Counted from the first letter of the stretch, positions 44,738 through 55,327 are shown. The stretch is DNA of 64,000 nt from Alteromonadaceae bacterium (GCA_013373625.1 JABXHM010000003.1:62001-126000); one strand, 5' to 3'. Numbers and translations: made by a program. Notes: generated from the sequence alone by a model not told the origin.

Positions 44738-47077
44738 ATGACTTCCACTCTCCGTATTGCCTGTTTATTTTTTATGTTTACAGTGTTGGCTGGTTGCCAC
44801 ACTCTGTCCTCACAACCAACCCCGTTTAACAGCAAGGTGATCGCTTTCAATCAAGGTTGGCAATTTAAGAAAACCACCGAGGAACGCCTCCCGGCGCAAA
44901 TCAATGAGCCATGGCAAGACATAACATTGCCGCATACTCCGCAGCTCGAACCTGAGATTGTGAACAACCAATGGCAAGGTATTGCCTGGTATCAAAAATC
45001 GTTTTCAGTGCCGGATAATTGGCTGGATCAAGCTGTTTTCGTGCGCTTTGAAGGTGCAATGAATGCGGCAGAGATTTGGCTTAATGATACAAAAGTTGGG
45101 AGCCACCTTGGCGGATATCTACCTTTTACCCTTAATTTAAGCCCATACTTACGCGCCGGAAACAACACGCTGCGTGTGCGTCTGGACAATCGTGACAATG
45201 ACATTACAGGCCCCAAACCACTTAAGCTACTCGATTTCAATATGTACGGCGGCCTCTACCGTGATGTGAAGCTGTTAGTAAAAAACAAATTAATGATTAC
45301 CGACGAAATGTCAGCTAACGAAGTCGCCGGCGGTGGTGTGTTTGTCACCTTCCCCAAGGTCGACCAAGCCGAATCCAGTGTTAAAATTAACACTCACGTG
45401 GCCAATACTGCCAATGTCGCACGCACATTTACACTCACACAAACTCTTAACTTTAATGGTAAGAGAGTACAAAGCACGTCACGTGAATATACGCTTGATG
45501 CTGGCGAAGCAGAGCATATTGAGCAGTTACTGACTATTACTCAACCCTCACTTTGGTCTCCGCAACACCCACACCTTTATAAATTAGAAACGGTATTAGC
45601 CAGCGACAGTGAAACGATTGAAACACAAAGGCGGAAAATTGGCATCCGCTCGTTTGTGTTTAACGACCAACACGAGCTGTTGATTAATGGTAAAAAAACA
45701 TTTTTGCGCGGCGTCAACCGCCATCAGGAATACCCTTTCGTGGGCTATGCCACTTCTGCCCAGGCTGATTATCGCGATGCGGTAAAAATCAAAAGTGCAG
45801 GTTTCGATTACGTCCGTCTTTCTCATTATCCTCATTCAACCGCCTTTATGGAAGCCGCCGACGAGCTGGGTCTTGTTTTGCTTGACGCGATTTTGGGTTG
45901 GCAATACTACAATCCAACGTCGGAGTTTGAAGCCCATACCATAGAAGCTTGTGCTGATTTAATTCGCCGTGACCGCAACCACGCCAGTGTGATCGCGTGG
46001 GAGTGCTCGTTGAACGAATCAGATATGCCAGACGAGTTTATCGCCGCGCTATCGGATACTGTACATAAGGAATATCCTGGCGCTTACTCGGCAGGCTGGC
46101 AAAAAGGCTTCGATATATTTGTACAAGCTCGTCAACATCGTCTTCAGCATTATGAAACACCAGACCAGCCCTATATTGTGTCGGAATATGGCGACTGGGA
46201 ATACTACGCCCAAAATGCAGGGTTGAATCAGGAAAGCTGGCAAGGGCTACAAGAAAACGAGCGCACCAGTCGTCAGTTATTAAACAGCGGCGAAAAACGC
46301 TTGCTGCAACAAGCAACAAATCTACAAGAGGCCCATAACGACAACTTCACAGTTCCTGCGTTTGCCGATGGTTATTGGGTTATGTTTGATTATAACCGTG
46401 GATATGCTGACGACATCGAGTCTTCAGGGATCGCCAGTATTTATCGTCAGCCCAAATACAGCTATTACTTTTATCAGAGTCAACGGGATAGTACCGAACA
46501 AGACGATCGATTCAGCAGTGGTCCCATGGTGCATATCGCAAGCGACTGGCAACCTGAGTCAAGTAGCCAGGTGCGTGTGTACTCCAACGCCGAGCAAGTG
46601 TCGCTGTATTTGAACGACACCTTGGTCGCCACGCAAACCCCAGATAACGATGCGCTAAGCAGCCACCTTGCGCACCCACCATTTACGTTCACTTTAGCAG
46701 AGTTTACACCCGGCACGCTGCGAGCAGACGCAGTAATAAATGGCGAGGTGGTCGCGAGTCATACGGTGGCAACAGCTGGCGAGGCAACCGGCATTGTGCT
46801 GCGGGTTGATGAATCAGGTAAATCCCTAGCGACTGGCGTGAAGGACAAAGTCTTCGTATACGCGCAGCTCATTGACGCACACGGTAACCCTGTGCGCACT
46901 AACAACAGACCTCTTAGCGCAACGGTTAGCGGTGACATTCAGCTGTTAAATCAGGGACCGGTGACGACTTCACGGGGCGAAGGGGCACTATTAATTCAAA
47001 TTGGTAAGGATTTGTCTGACGCTGAAGTCACAGTCACAGGGGATGGTTTAGTCCCGGCAACCTTAGCACTTAAGTAA
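44738..47077 (+). CDS. GH2 family glycosidase lipoprotein, probable beta-galactosidase
   Basis: The 779-residue protein has a lipobox (LAGC, Cys at about 20). The GH2 domain order follows: a jelly-roll sugar-binding domain (FNQGWQFKK ... LGGYLPFTLNLSPYLRAGNNTLRVRLDNRDN), an immunoglobulin-like domain, and a TIM barrel (FLRGVNRHQEYPFVGYA; acid/base Glu in ECSLNESD; nucleophile Glu in IVSEYGDWEYY). C-terminal beta domains close it. The acid/base motif departs from the usual SLGNE. Beta-galactosidase activity is inferred from neighbours galE, galK and galT; other retaining exo-activities of GH2 cannot be excluded. It is likely anchored in the periplasm. Confidence 0.87.
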   Translation: MTSTLRIACLFFMFTVLAGCHTLSSQPTPFNSKVIAFNQGWQFKKTTEERLPAQINEPWQDITLPHTPQLEPEIVNNQWQGIAWYQKSFSVPDNWLDQAVFVRFEGAMNAAEIWLNDTKVGSHLGGYLPFTLNLSPYLRAGNNTLRVRLDNRDNDITGPKPLKLLDFNMYGGLYRDVKLLVKNKLMITDEMSANEVAGGGVFVTFPKVDQAESSVKINTHVANTANVARTFTLTQTLNFNGKRVQSTSREYTLDAGEAEHIEQLLTITQPSLWSPQHPHLYKLETVLASDSETIETQRRKIGIRSFVFNDQHELLINGKKTFLRGVNRHQEYPFVGYATSAQADYRDAVKIKSAGFDYVRLSHYPHSTAFMEAADELGLVLLDAILGWQYYNPTSEFEAHTIEACADLIRRDRNHASVIAWECSLNESDMPDEFIAALSDTVHKEYPGAYSAGWQKGFDIFVQARQHRLQHYETPDQPYIVSEYGDWEYYAQNAGLNQESWQGLQENERTSRQLLNSGEKRLLQQATNLQEAHNDNFTVPAFADGYWVMFDYNRGYADDIESSGIASIYRQPKYSYYFYQSQRDSTEQDDRFSSGPMVHIASDWQPESSSQVRVYSNAEQVSLYLNDTLVATQTPDNDALSSHLAHPPFTFTLAEFTPGTLRADAVINGEVVASHTVATAGEATGIVLRVDESGKSLATGVKDKVFVYAQLIDAHGNPVRTNNRPLSATVSGDIQLLNQGPVTTSRGEGALLIQIGKDLSDAEVTVTGDGLVPATLALK

Positions 47078-47090
47078 ACAGGAATTTATT

Positions 47091-48107
47091 ATGCATATTT
47101 TAGTTACCGGGGGTGCCGGATATATAGGCAGCCACACCTGTATTGCGCTGATCGACGCAGGGCACACTGTGGTCGTGGTAGACGACTTTTCAAACAGTCA
47201 CCCCGAGTCACTCAGACGCGTTGAGGCTATTTGCAATACAACTATTGCGCTATATCGAGGCGATGTCAGTGATGCGGCACTGCTTCAGCAAATTTTTACT
47301 GAGCACAAAATCGATGGTGTTATTCATTTTGCAGGTTCTAAGGCCGTTGGTGAATCCGTTGAAAAACCGATGCTTTATTACCGGAACAATGTAACAGCCA
47401 GCCAAACCTTAATAGAAACCATGCAGAGCGCTGGCGTACATACGTTAGTATTTAGTTCGTCGGCAACCGTCTATGGTGACCCGCACACCGTGCCAATTTT
47501 AGAAGATTTCCCGGTGGGCGCAACCAACCCTTATGGACGCAGCAAGTTGATGGTCGAACAAATCATACAAGACCAGGCTGTCGCCAACGGTCAGTTTAAC
47601 GGCATTATATTGCGCTATTTTAATCCTGTGGGGGCCCACCCCAGCGGTAAAATCGGTGAAGATCCCAATGGTATTCCAAACAATCTGATGCCGTTTATTG
47701 CTCAGGTTGCCGTAGGTAAGCGCCCCCAACTTGCCATTTTTGGCGGAGATTACCCCACCAAGGATGGCACCGGTGTCCGCGACTATATCCACGTTTGCGA
47801 CCTCGCTGAAGGACACGTTAAAGCATTAGAAGCCCTGCATGGTCAAACCGGTAGTCATATTTTTAATTTAGGTACCGGCAATGGCGTGTCCGTGCTGGAG
47901 ATGGTACAAGCCTACGCCAAGGTGAGCCAACGCCCGATTCCTTATCAAGTGGTCGCGCGCCGCCCGGGTGATGTTGCACAATGCTATGCAGACCCTGGTT
48001 ACGCTAGCGTCACACTGGGATGGCAGGCAACACGTAACCTCAATGATATGGTTGCAAGCAGCTGGCATTGGCAGTCATCCAATCCACATGGTTACCGTGA
48101 AGCATAA
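47091..48107 (+). CDS. galE: UDP-glucose 4-epimerase
   Basis: GalE interconverts UDP-galactose and UDP-glucose in the Leloir pathway. The 338-residue protein has the NAD-binding MHILVTGGAGYIGSHTCIALIDAGH, the catalytic Ser-Ser and Tyr-Lys pairs in FSSSATVYG and PYGRSKLMVE, RYFNPVGAHPSG, and the YIHVCDLAEGHV signature. Length and order match E. coli GalE. It starts 14 bases after the GH2 gene and is in the same transcription unit. Confidence 0.96.
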   Translation: MHILVTGGAGYIGSHTCIALIDAGHTVVVVDDFSNSHPESLRRVEAICNTTIALYRGDVSDAALLQQIFTEHKIDGVIHFAGSKAVGESVEKPMLYYRNNVTASQTLIETMQSAGVHTLVFSSSATVYGDPHTVPILEDFPVGATNPYGRSKLMVEQIIQDQAVANGQFNGIILRYFNPVGAHPSGKIGEDPNGIPNNLMPFIAQVAVGKRPQLAIFGGDYPTKDGTGVRDYIHVCDLAEGHVKALEALHGQTGSHIFNLGTGNGVSVLEMVQAYAKVSQRPIPYQVVARRPGDVAQCYADPGYASVTLGWQATRNLNDMVASSWHWQSSNPHGYREA

Positions 48108-48123
48108 TTTAAGGAGAGTCCAG

Positions 48124-50682
48124 ATGTTATCCAAACAAATCATGTCGGCGCTGCTCGTCAGCACATTAGGTTTAAGTGCACACTCTGCTATCGCCAGCAG
48201 CGTATCACAACCAACGCCGGTTACCGTTGAAAACGGAAAACTACGATGGGCGAATGGCGAGCCGGTATACCTTTTTGGGGCCAATTACAGCGCGCCCTTT
48301 GCGTATGGTTTTCGCGCTATTGCTCGCCGCGGCATCGATCATAAAACCGCTATTGATATGGACGTTGATCACATGGCGCGGCTCAAACTTAACGCCTATC
48401 GAATTCACGTTTGGGACAAAGTTATCAGTGATAAAGCCGGCAATGTGCTCGACAACCAGTACCTTGAACTATTTGATTATCTGATGATGCGCCTGCAAGA
48501 ACGTGGGATTCGTACGATCATCACACCGATTGCGTGGTGGGGCTCCGGCTATCCTGAGCCTGATCCATCTGAACCTGGATTTGCAGTGGGATACAGCAAA
48601 AATGATATGAATGAAAACCCGGCGTTAATTGCGGCACAACAGCGCTATTTAAGCCAGTTTTTAGCCCACAAAAACCGTTATACCGGCAAAGTTATTGGTC
48701 AGGATCCCGACATCATCGCATTTGAATTATTCAATGAGCCAAAACACCGGCAAGCGCCCAAACAAAGTGCTGCGTATGTGGAAACACTGATCACTACAGT
48801 ACGCGATGCTGGTGTCAACAAACCCTTGTTTTACAATGTCAGTGAGCAAGGTAATCAACCAAACTTTGCCGAAGCACTTTGTCAGTCCTCTATCGACGGG
48901 ATAGCGTACCAGTGGTATCCGACAGGTTTGTTAAAATACAGCACCCTCAATACTAACGTGTTGCCGGCGGTGTCGACCTACACAGACCCTTTCGAAACGA
49001 TTTCAGCGTGTCAAAACAAAGCGCGAATTGTGTACGAGTTCGATGCAGCAGATATTACCAATAGCGTCACCTACCCTGCTATGGCACGCAGTTTTCGCGA
49101 CGCGGGATTTCAGTGGGCGACGCAATTTGCCTACGACCCTGCGGTTATTGCCGACACAAACTCAGACTACAATACCCATTATATGAACCTCTTGTATACG
49201 CCGTCAAAAGCCATCAGTTTAATGATTGCGGGTGAAGAGTTCAGAAGTTTGCCTGAGGATTATAGTGCGCCAGCATACCCCGACAGTAATCAGTTTCATT
49301 ACACCACACTGGATTACATCAACAATGTATCGCTGTTTGATGATGGTAGTCAGTACTACTATACCAATACCACACAAACGTCGCCCAAACGGGTTTCATC
49401 TGTTGAACATATCGCCGGAGTGGGCTCATCTCCGATAATTAATTACACCGGCTCAGGTGCCTACTTTCTGGATAAAGTAGGGTCTGAAGGCTGGCGGCTG
49501 GAAGTTTTCCCGGATGTGATTCCTTTACAAGATCCTCATCAAAACTCTAGCCTCGCACGAGAAGTGGCGCGCTTGTCACAACAACAAAACACCATAAAAG
49601 TATCGCTACCGGGTTTGGGCAGCACTTTCGTTGTGCGTGGTGTTAACGAGGACAATAATTACGTCGCACAGGCCGTATCAGGCAGTTTTAAAATAAAACC
49701 CGGCGTCTACTGGCTATCAGCCTCACATGACACTCCAGCGGACCTGGATTCAACTTACTTATTGCCTGGCATTAAACCGACGCAAACTGTCGTGACGCAT
49801 CAGCCACAACGACAGCGCAACGTGAATGAACCACTTACGTTTACTGCCAAGGTGCAGAGTAAGACGCCTAACCCCAGCGTGATACTGCAGCTGCGCTACG
49901 AAGGTTATAACGACTTTGTTAGTTTGCCGATGGTGCGCAGTGAAAAAGGCCAATACAGTGTTAGCTTACCCGATGACGAGGCACTACGGCGCCCAGGTAA
50001 ACTAGAATACGCTATTACCATTATTGACGGCGATACCACCTTAACTTTCCCTGGTGCCCAACCAGGACAGCCACAGGACTGGGATTTTATTAACAGTGAC
50101 TACTACCATACATTGTTGCAACCAGAAGGAACGCCAATTCCACTGTTTACGCCTGCACAGGCAAGGCGGACTTTTGTGGCACCGCAAAATACGGTGAGTT
50201 GGCCAGCTTCGTCGGCGACCAAGGAAGGCGAAACAGTAAAGCTGGAAGTGTTTAAAGACCATCTGCAGAGCGGTGGACCGTTATTACGTACCGACTTATC
50301 TCCTAATGCGACAATGTTGGAAAGACACTTAGATGGTTATGAAGCCATAGCCCTTCGTATTCGTGCCCTGGGCGGCAGAGACCGCGTGCAGTTTGGCCTG
50401 ATCGCTAATGACGGGCTGGCCTACGGCACTGACTTTGAAGTGACGAAGGAATGGAAAACCTTAGTTATTCCGGTGTCAGCATTACAACCGACACCGACAT
50501 TGTTAACCCGTGCATACCCGCTATTTATGCCAGTCACTATTGGGCCTTTTGAACATCAGCAAGCACTGTCACTGCAGCAGATCACTGGAATGCAGCTGTT
50601 GCTTCCGGCCCTCAAGCGAGAAAGAAAAACGGGCTGGCGTGGTATTGAAATAGGCGAAATAGCGCTGGTCCAACTTGATTAA
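48124..50682 (+). CDS. Clan GH-A glycoside hydrolase with C-terminal accessory domains
   Basis: The 852-residue protein starts at the ATG at 48124 (AAGGAG eight bases before it) and has a signal peptide ending ...SAIASSV. Residues about 30-400 form a TIM barrel with the cellulase-like acid/base motif AFELFNEPKH and a probable nucleophile in RIVYEFDAAD. These are the two catalytic Glu positions of clan GH-A. LNAYRIHVWDKV and TPIAWWGSGYPEP are aromatic-rich subsite-like segments. The remaining 450 residues are beta-rich accessory domains (an Ig-like QRNVNEPLTFTAKVQSKTPNP and a terminal sandwich). I cannot assign the GH family; context suggests attack on beta-galactan or galactose-containing oligosaccharide. 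Confidence 0.8.
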   Translation: MLSKQIMSALLVSTLGLSAHSAIASSVSQPTPVTVENGKLRWANGEPVYLFGANYSAPFAYGFRAIARRGIDHKTAIDMDVDHMARLKLNAYRIHVWDKVISDKAGNVLDNQYLELFDYLMMRLQERGIRTIITPIAWWGSGYPEPDPSEPGFAVGYSKNDMNENPALIAAQQRYLSQFLAHKNRYTGKVIGQDPDIIAFELFNEPKHRQAPKQSAAYVETLITTVRDAGVNKPLFYNVSEQGNQPNFAEALCQSSIDGIAYQWYPTGLLKYSTLNTNVLPAVSTYTDPFETISACQNKARIVYEFDAADITNSVTYPAMARSFRDAGFQWATQFAYDPAVIADTNSDYNTHYMNLLYTPSKAISLMIAGEEFRSLPEDYSAPAYPDSNQFHYTTLDYINNVSLFDDGSQYYYTNTTQTSPKRVSSVEHIAGVGSSPIINYTGSGAYFLDKVGSEGWRLEVFPDVIPLQDPHQNSSLAREVARLSQQQNTIKVSLPGLGSTFVVRGVNEDNNYVAQAVSGSFKIKPGVYWLSASHDTPADLDSTYLLPGIKPTQTVVTHQPQRQRNVNEPLTFTAKVQSKTPNPSVILQLRYEGYNDFVSLPMVRSEKGQYSVSLPDDEALRRPGKLEYAITIIDGDTTLTFPGAQPGQPQDWDFINSDYYHTLLQPEGTPIPLFTPAQARRTFVAPQNTVSWPASSATKEGETVKLEVFKDHLQSGGPLLRTDLSPNATMLERHLDGYEAIALRIRALGGRDRVQFGLIANDGLAYGTDFEVTKEWKTLVIPVSALQPTPTLLTRAYPLFMPVTIGPFEHQQALSLQQITGMQLLLPALKRERKTGWRGIEIGEIALVQLD

Positions 50683-50714
50683 GCGCCTTTCTCTAGCGCG
50701 TAAAACTAGCGCAT

Positions 50715-50753
50715 AAAAAAAGCCCGGGACAGTTTGCTGTGCCGGGCTTTTTC
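50715..50753. terminator. Bidirectional terminator between the GH-A gene and tpx
   Basis: AGCCCGG/CCGGGCT with an inner ACAG/CTGT extension, flanked by A-runs on the left and T-runs on the right, serves both convergent genes. Confidence 0.85.
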
Positions 50754-50768
50754 TTTACTATGCTTTCT

Positions 50769-51263
50769 TTACAATGCCGCGAGTGCCGCATCATAGTCCG
50801 GCTCATCCACAGTTTCGGCCACTTGTTGTGTGTACAATACCGAACCATCAGTATCTATCACAACCACTGAACGTGATAAAAGACCCGCTAACGGCCCGGT
50901 AGCAAATGTGACTCCGTAGTCGGTACCAAAATCAGCCCTGAACGTTGAGCCAGCGACCACGTTTTCTATCCCTTCAGCTGCGCAGAACCGCCCCAAAGCA
51001 AAAGGCAAATCAGCAGACACGCAAACCACTTTGGTGTTGTCCAGGGACGCTGCTTTTTGATTAAACTGACGCACAGACGCTGCACAGGTGCCGGTATCTA
51101 CCGAAGGAAAAATATTCAGTACTACGCGTTGACCTTTTAATTGATTCAATGTTAATTCAGACAGATCCGCCTTGACGAGCTCAAAATCCGGCGCTTGTGT
51201 GCCAACCGCGGGTAATTCTCCAACAGTCTCAAAAGCATTATTCTGAAGTGTCACTTTAGCCAT
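50769..51263 (-). CDS. tpx: Thiol peroxidase Tpx
   Basis: Tpx is an atypical 2-Cys peroxiredoxin reducing lipid and hydrogen peroxides with thioredoxin. The 164-residue form starts MAKVTLQNNAFETVGELPAVGTQAPDFELV and has the peroxidatic Cys in PSVDTGTCAASV and the resolving Cys in FALGRFCAAEGIENV. AAGGAAA lies before the ATG at 51263; the frame is open 12 codons further. It separates the two arms of the galactose region but is functionally unrelated. Confidence 0.95.
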   Translation of the reverse strand: MAKVTLQNNAFETVGELPAVGTQAPDFELVKADLSELTLNQLKGQRVVLNIFPSVDTGTCAASVRQFNQKAASLDNTKVVCVSADLPFALGRFCAAEGIENVVAGSTFRADFGTDYGVTFATGPLAGLLSRSVVVIDTDGSVLYTQQVAETVDEPDYDAALAAL

Positions 51264-51401
51264 GTCGATTTCCTTAATGTGTTTAAAACAATTCTGCACT
51301 TTCTGTGATTCGGAAAATGCGACTCCTACACTAAGGTTGCTACGTATTCATACATTTCAAGGGACAATTCGCAATTTCGCTGGAAATGAGCATCAAATAA
51401 A

Positions 51402-51426
51402 GTAACCCCTCGTTGCGAGGGGTTAC
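51402..51426 (-). terminator. Terminator of the galT-galK-symporter operon
   Basis: GTAACCCCTCG and CGAGGGGTTAC form a perfect 11-base stem around TTG. On the minus strand a T-rich TTTATTT tail follows. Confidence 0.75.
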
Positions 51427-51456
51427 CGGGGAGCAAAGTTTGTTACTAAGACAGCG

Positions 51457-53019
51457 CTACCACCACACGGTATAAAACGCCAGCAGTACTGCGATCACAG
51501 CAAGAGACATCACGTTAAAACCAGTGGTGGTCTCAAACGACACTTCGTTAAGTTCGATAGCATTTTCATGAGCACCTTTGTTTTCAACAAGTGATACCAC
51601 GACAGCAACTGCTACACACAATAAGAAAACAATCCCCACGCGGTCAATAAAGGGTAATTCAGGCCAAAATCGGAAGAAAACCAAACTCAGCAGAAATGAA
51701 CCTAATGCGGCAAGAAGACCACCATTTGCGGTCGTTTTCTTCCAGAACATCCCCAACATAAATAACGCCACAATACCCGGTGTAAAAAAGCCAGTAAACT
51801 CTTGTATATACTGAAATGCCTGGTCAAATTCACCTAATAATGGTTGCGCTGTAAGCATTGCGATAATCAACGCAATAAAGCTTACTGAACGCCCCACTTT
51901 TACATAGTGAGCTTGACTTTTATTAGGTCGGCTCGCTTCGTAAATATCCATGGTGAATATAGTCGATACACTGTTGGTCATAGAGGCCAGGGACGACACA
52001 ATTGCTGCCACAAGTGCAGCAAAAATAATCCCCTTCAAACCGACCGGCATGAGTATCATCAGAGAGGGATAAGCCTGATCGGCCTTGTCCAGACCTGGCA
52101 CCAGCAATACTGCGGCTATGCCCGGCAACACCACAATCAACGGCATCAGTAATTTCAGGAATGCAGCAAACACAATACCTTTTTGCGCTTCTTTAACACT
52201 TTTAGCAGCCAGTGTGCGCTGTATGATGTATTGATTGAAGCCCCAATACGACAGGTTCATGATCCATAGACCGCCAATCAACACAGAAATCCCGGGCAAA
52301 TCTTGATAGAAAGGACTATCCGGGGCCAGGATCATGTCAAATTTTTCCGGTAATTGTTGAGACAGCTCAATAAAGCCCTGTATCACGCCATTACCATCGC
52401 TAACAAGATTTAACGTGGTGTAAGATAAAAACAAACCACCCGCCACAAGCAAAACAACTTGAATAATGTCGGTCATTGCGACCGCTTTCAAACCGCCATA
52501 CAGTGAATACGCCATTGAAAATGCAGCCAAAAACAGCATGCCATAAACCATGTCTACACCGGCTATGGTATTGATTGCTAAGGCGCCTAACCACAGCACC
52601 GCCGTTAAATTAACAAACACATACACACCCAGCCAAAACACCGCCATCACCTTACGCACACGGTGATCGTATCGCTGTTCTAAAAATTGCGGCATCGTAT
52701 AGATTTTATTCTTTAAAAATATTGGCAGAAAATATTTGCCTACAATAATTAACGTTAATGCCGCCATCCATTCGTAAGACGCTATGGCTAAACCAATTTT
52801 ATAACCGGAGCCTGACATGCCTATAATTTGCTCGGCGGAAATATTGGCTGCGATAAGTGAGGCACCAATGGCCCACCATGGCAAACTCGATCCTGCCAGG
52901 AAGTAGTCATTAGTGTCTTTTTCGTGGCCTTTTTTCTCACGTGATACCCACCAAGCTACTCCGATCAGCGCGACTACGTAGATGACGAAAAGCGCGATAT
53001 CTAACGTTTCGATATTCAT
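51457..53019 (-). CDS. Sodium/galactose (SSS family) symporter
   Basis: The 520-residue inner-membrane protein has about 14 hydrophobic helices and the SSS signatures DYFLAGSSLPWWAIGASLIAANISAEQIIGMSGSGY (sodium site region) and GLKAVAMTDIIQVVLLVAGG. It resembles Vibrio SglT and other sodium/galactose cotransporters. Position after galK and galT makes galactose the likely solute. I chose the ATG at 53019, with GGGAAA five bases upstream; TTG at 53031 is the longer alternative. It is the last gene of the leftward operon. Confidence 0.9.
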   Translation of the reverse strand: MNIETLDIALFVIYVVALIGVAWWVSREKKGHEKDTNDYFLAGSSLPWWAIGASLIAANISAEQIIGMSGSGYKIGLAIASYEWMAALTLIIVGKYFLPIFLKNKIYTMPQFLEQRYDHRVRKVMAVFWLGVYVFVNLTAVLWLGALAINTIAGVDMVYGMLFLAAFSMAYSLYGGLKAVAMTDIIQVVLLVAGGLFLSYTTLNLVSDGNGVIQGFIELSQQLPEKFDMILAPDSPFYQDLPGISVLIGGLWIMNLSYWGFNQYIIQRTLAAKSVKEAQKGIVFAAFLKLLMPLIVVLPGIAAVLLVPGLDKADQAYPSLMILMPVGLKGIIFAALVAAIVSSLASMTNSVSTIFTMDIYEASRPNKSQAHYVKVGRSVSFIALIIAMLTAQPLLGEFDQAFQYIQEFTGFFTPGIVALFMLGMFWKKTTANGGLLAALGSFLLSLVFFRFWPELPFIDRVGIVFLLCVAVAVVVSLVENKGAHENAIELNEVSFETTTGFNVMSLAVIAVLLAFYTVWW

Positions 53020-53080
53020 ATTGTTTCCCAATGTTTTGGTTTTTCTTTAACCTGCGACAGTGAATCAGTGCGCAAACAAT

Positions 53081-54226
53081 TTAAGCAAACGCACCTTGCT
53101 CGGCGGAACAAGTATAAAAGGTGGGTTGATAACCTGTTCGTGCATGATAGCGCTCTTCGACAGCGGTCATAATCTCAGAGACATGACTGTTGGGCGTGAG
53201 TGCCACCACACAACCACCAAAACCGCCCCCCGTCATTCTGACACCGCCTTCAACCCCTACTACCTCATCAATGATTTCCACCAGATAATCAATAGGGGGA
53301 ACTGTAATCTCAAAATCGTCTCGCATCGAAACGTGAGACTGCGCCATAAGCTCACTGACTTCAGCAATGCGCCCCGCGTTTAAAGCATTAAACATGCTGA
53401 CAGTGCGTTGGTTTTCAGTAATGATATGTCGGGCACGACGATAAACCGGATCAGTCATGGCCTGCTTATGCAGTGCCAACAGCGCTAAGTCAGCATCACG
53501 CAGCGCCGTAACGCCCATGATTTTGGCGGCCTCTTCGCATTGTTCGCGGCGCACATTGTACTCACTGTCAACCAGGCCACGCTTCACGTTTGAGTTGACA
53601 ATTAAGATGACATGAGAATCTGGTAGCGGTGTATGTTCAAAGTCGAGTGTACGACAATCCAACAGCATTGCCTGCCCTTGCTTACCCATAGCGGATATGA
53701 GCTGGTCCATAATGCCACATGAGCATCCGACGAAAGTATTCTCCGCTTTCTGCCCCAACAAAGCAGCTTTTACGCCCGTAATATTGAGGTTGTATAGAGC
53801 CTCAAACATTTTCACCAACGCCACCTCAAACGAGGCCGACGAACTCAAGCCAGCGCCCTGGGGTACATTGCCGGTGACGGCCAGGTTAGCGCCATTTAAG
53901 TCCGGAAATAACTCCAGAAGTACTTTACATACTCCGCGCACATAGTTTGACCATGTGGCAGTGTCAACATGTGCGATATCATCAAGCGAAAAGCGCACAC
54001 GCTCACCGTCATAATCGAGTGCGACAACATCAATGACGCGATCCTGACGAGGCGTGGCGGCTATCCAGGTACCAAAATTAATGGCTGCCGGAAATACAAA
54101 ACCATCATTGTAGTCAGTATGTTCACCGATAAGATTGACTCTTCCCGGAGCCTGGATGTTCACCGTCGGTGCGACACCAAAGGTTGTTTCAAACACTTCA
54201 GCGAGTTGGGTTTGCTGACTCATCAT
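53081..54226 (-). CDS. galK: Galactokinase
   Basis: GalK phosphorylates alpha-D-galactose at C1. The 381-residue GHMP kinase has the galactokinase signature APGRVNLIGEHTDYNDGFVFPAAI, the ATP-loop GNVPQGAGLSSSASFEVAL (motif II) and VRMTGGGFGGCVVAL (motif III). The catalytic Asp is expected in GCSCGIMDQLISAMG. It starts one base after the galT stop, so translation is coupled; two adjacent ATG codons are possible starts. Confidence 0.97.
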   Translation of the reverse strand: MMSQQTQLAEVFETTFGVAPTVNIQAPGRVNLIGEHTDYNDGFVFPAAINFGTWIAATPRQDRVIDVVALDYDGERVRFSLDDIAHVDTATWSNYVRGVCKVLLELFPDLNGANLAVTGNVPQGAGLSSSASFEVALVKMFEALYNLNITGVKAALLGQKAENTFVGCSCGIMDQLISAMGKQGQAMLLDCRTLDFEHTPLPDSHVILIVNSNVKRGLVDSEYNVRREQCEEAAKIMGVTALRDADLALLALHKQAMTDPVYRRARHIITENQRTVSMFNALNAGRIAEVSELMAQSHVSMRDDFEITVPPIDYLVEIIDEVVGVEGGVRMTGGGFGGCVVALTPNSHVSEIMTAVEERYHARTGYQPTFYTCSAEQGAFA

Positions 54227-54227
54227 G

Positions 54228-55268
54228 TCATTTCTCTTTATAGTGGACCGTAGGTAAGGCTTGCAGTCGTTCTGCGGCTTGCTCAGGAGTTAAATCACGC
54301 TGCGCTTCGGCCATCATTTCATATCCGACCATGAATTTTCGGACACTGGCAGAACGGAGCAATGGCGGGAAGAAATGAGCGTGCAACCCCCATTCGGGAT
54401 GCGACTCGCCATCAAAAGGAGCGCTGTGCCATCCCATTGAGTAAGGGAAAGACGTTGCAAAAAGATTGTCGTATTTCACTGTTATCTGGCCAATAATGTC
54501 AGCTAAACTCTGTTGCTGTGAAGAGGAAATCTGAGCCAATGTCTGTATATTAAAACGTGGCAGTAGTAAGGTTTCAAAGGGCCACGCAGCCCAGTACGGC
54601 ACAACAACTGCCCAGTCATCATTTAAACAAACCACTCGCTCTCCGCTGTCAACTTCTCGTTGAACATAATCCAGCAACAAACTGCTACCGTACTTTTGGG
54701 TGTACGCAGAAAAGTGAGTTTGCTTTTTTGAGGCAAGTGTTGGCAATTGGTGCTGAGCCCACACCTGACCGTGTGGATGTGGATTCGAACAGCCCATCAT
54801 AGCGCCTTTATTTTCAAATACCTGTACCCACTTATAAGTTTGACTCAACTCCTGGGTTTGCTCCGTCCAGCATTTCACTACATTCAAACGATCAGCATCA
54901 GATAGTTCAGGCAAGGTTTTACTATGATCTGGAGAAAAGCAAATGACACGACTGCAGCCTTGCTCTGCGGTGAAAGTAAACAATGGGTCATCCGAACTTG
55001 CTTTCGGAGTGTCCTCCTGGAGTGCCGCAAAATCGTTTGTGAACACAAACGTCTTGGTATAATCGGGGTTGATTTCGCCATTCACCCGCGTATTCGTTGG
55101 GCACAAATAACAAGTCTCATCATAACTGGGCAGCGGCACAGTGGATGGCGGTTCGTCTTGACCTTGCCAGGGCCTTTTCGCCCGATGCGGAGAGACTAAA
55201 ACCCACTCACCAATCAACGGGTTGTATCGACGATGAGGATGGTCCGATGGATTAAATTCTACTGTCAT
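54228..55268 (-). CDS. galT: Galactose-1-phosphate uridylyltransferase
   Basis: GalT swaps UMP between UDP-glucose and galactose-1-phosphate. The 346-residue protein has the nucleophilic His in [11 protein letters not shown], the zinc Cys pair in CYLCPTN, and the late [14 protein letters not shown] motif. It starts at the ATG at 55268, with GAGA about eight bases before it; the frame is open 29 codons further. It is the first gene of the operon, 60 bases downstream of a GalR-type operator. No mutarotase (galM) is seen in the window. Confidence 0.97.
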   Translation of the reverse strand: MTVEFNPSDHPHRRYNPLIGEWVLVSPHRAKRPWQGQDEPPSTVPLPSYDETCYLCPTNTRVNGEINPDYTKTFVFTNDFAALQEDTPKASSDDPLFTFTAEQGCSRVICFSPDHSKTLPELSDADRLNVVKCWTEQTQELSQTYKWVQVFENKGAMMGCSNPHPHGQVWAQHQLPTLASKKQTHFSAYTQKYGSSLLLDYVQREVDSGERVVCLNDDWAVVVPYWAAWPFETLLLPRFNIQTLAQISSSQQQSLADIIGQITVKYDNLFATSFPYSMGWHSAPFDGESHPEWGLHAHFFPPLLRSASVRKFMVGYEMMAEAQRDLTPEQAAERLQALPTVHYKEK

Positions 55269-55327
55269 AATATGTCTCACAGATATACTGAATGCATTAG
55301 CACATTCTAATCTAAACTCTGCGAAAG

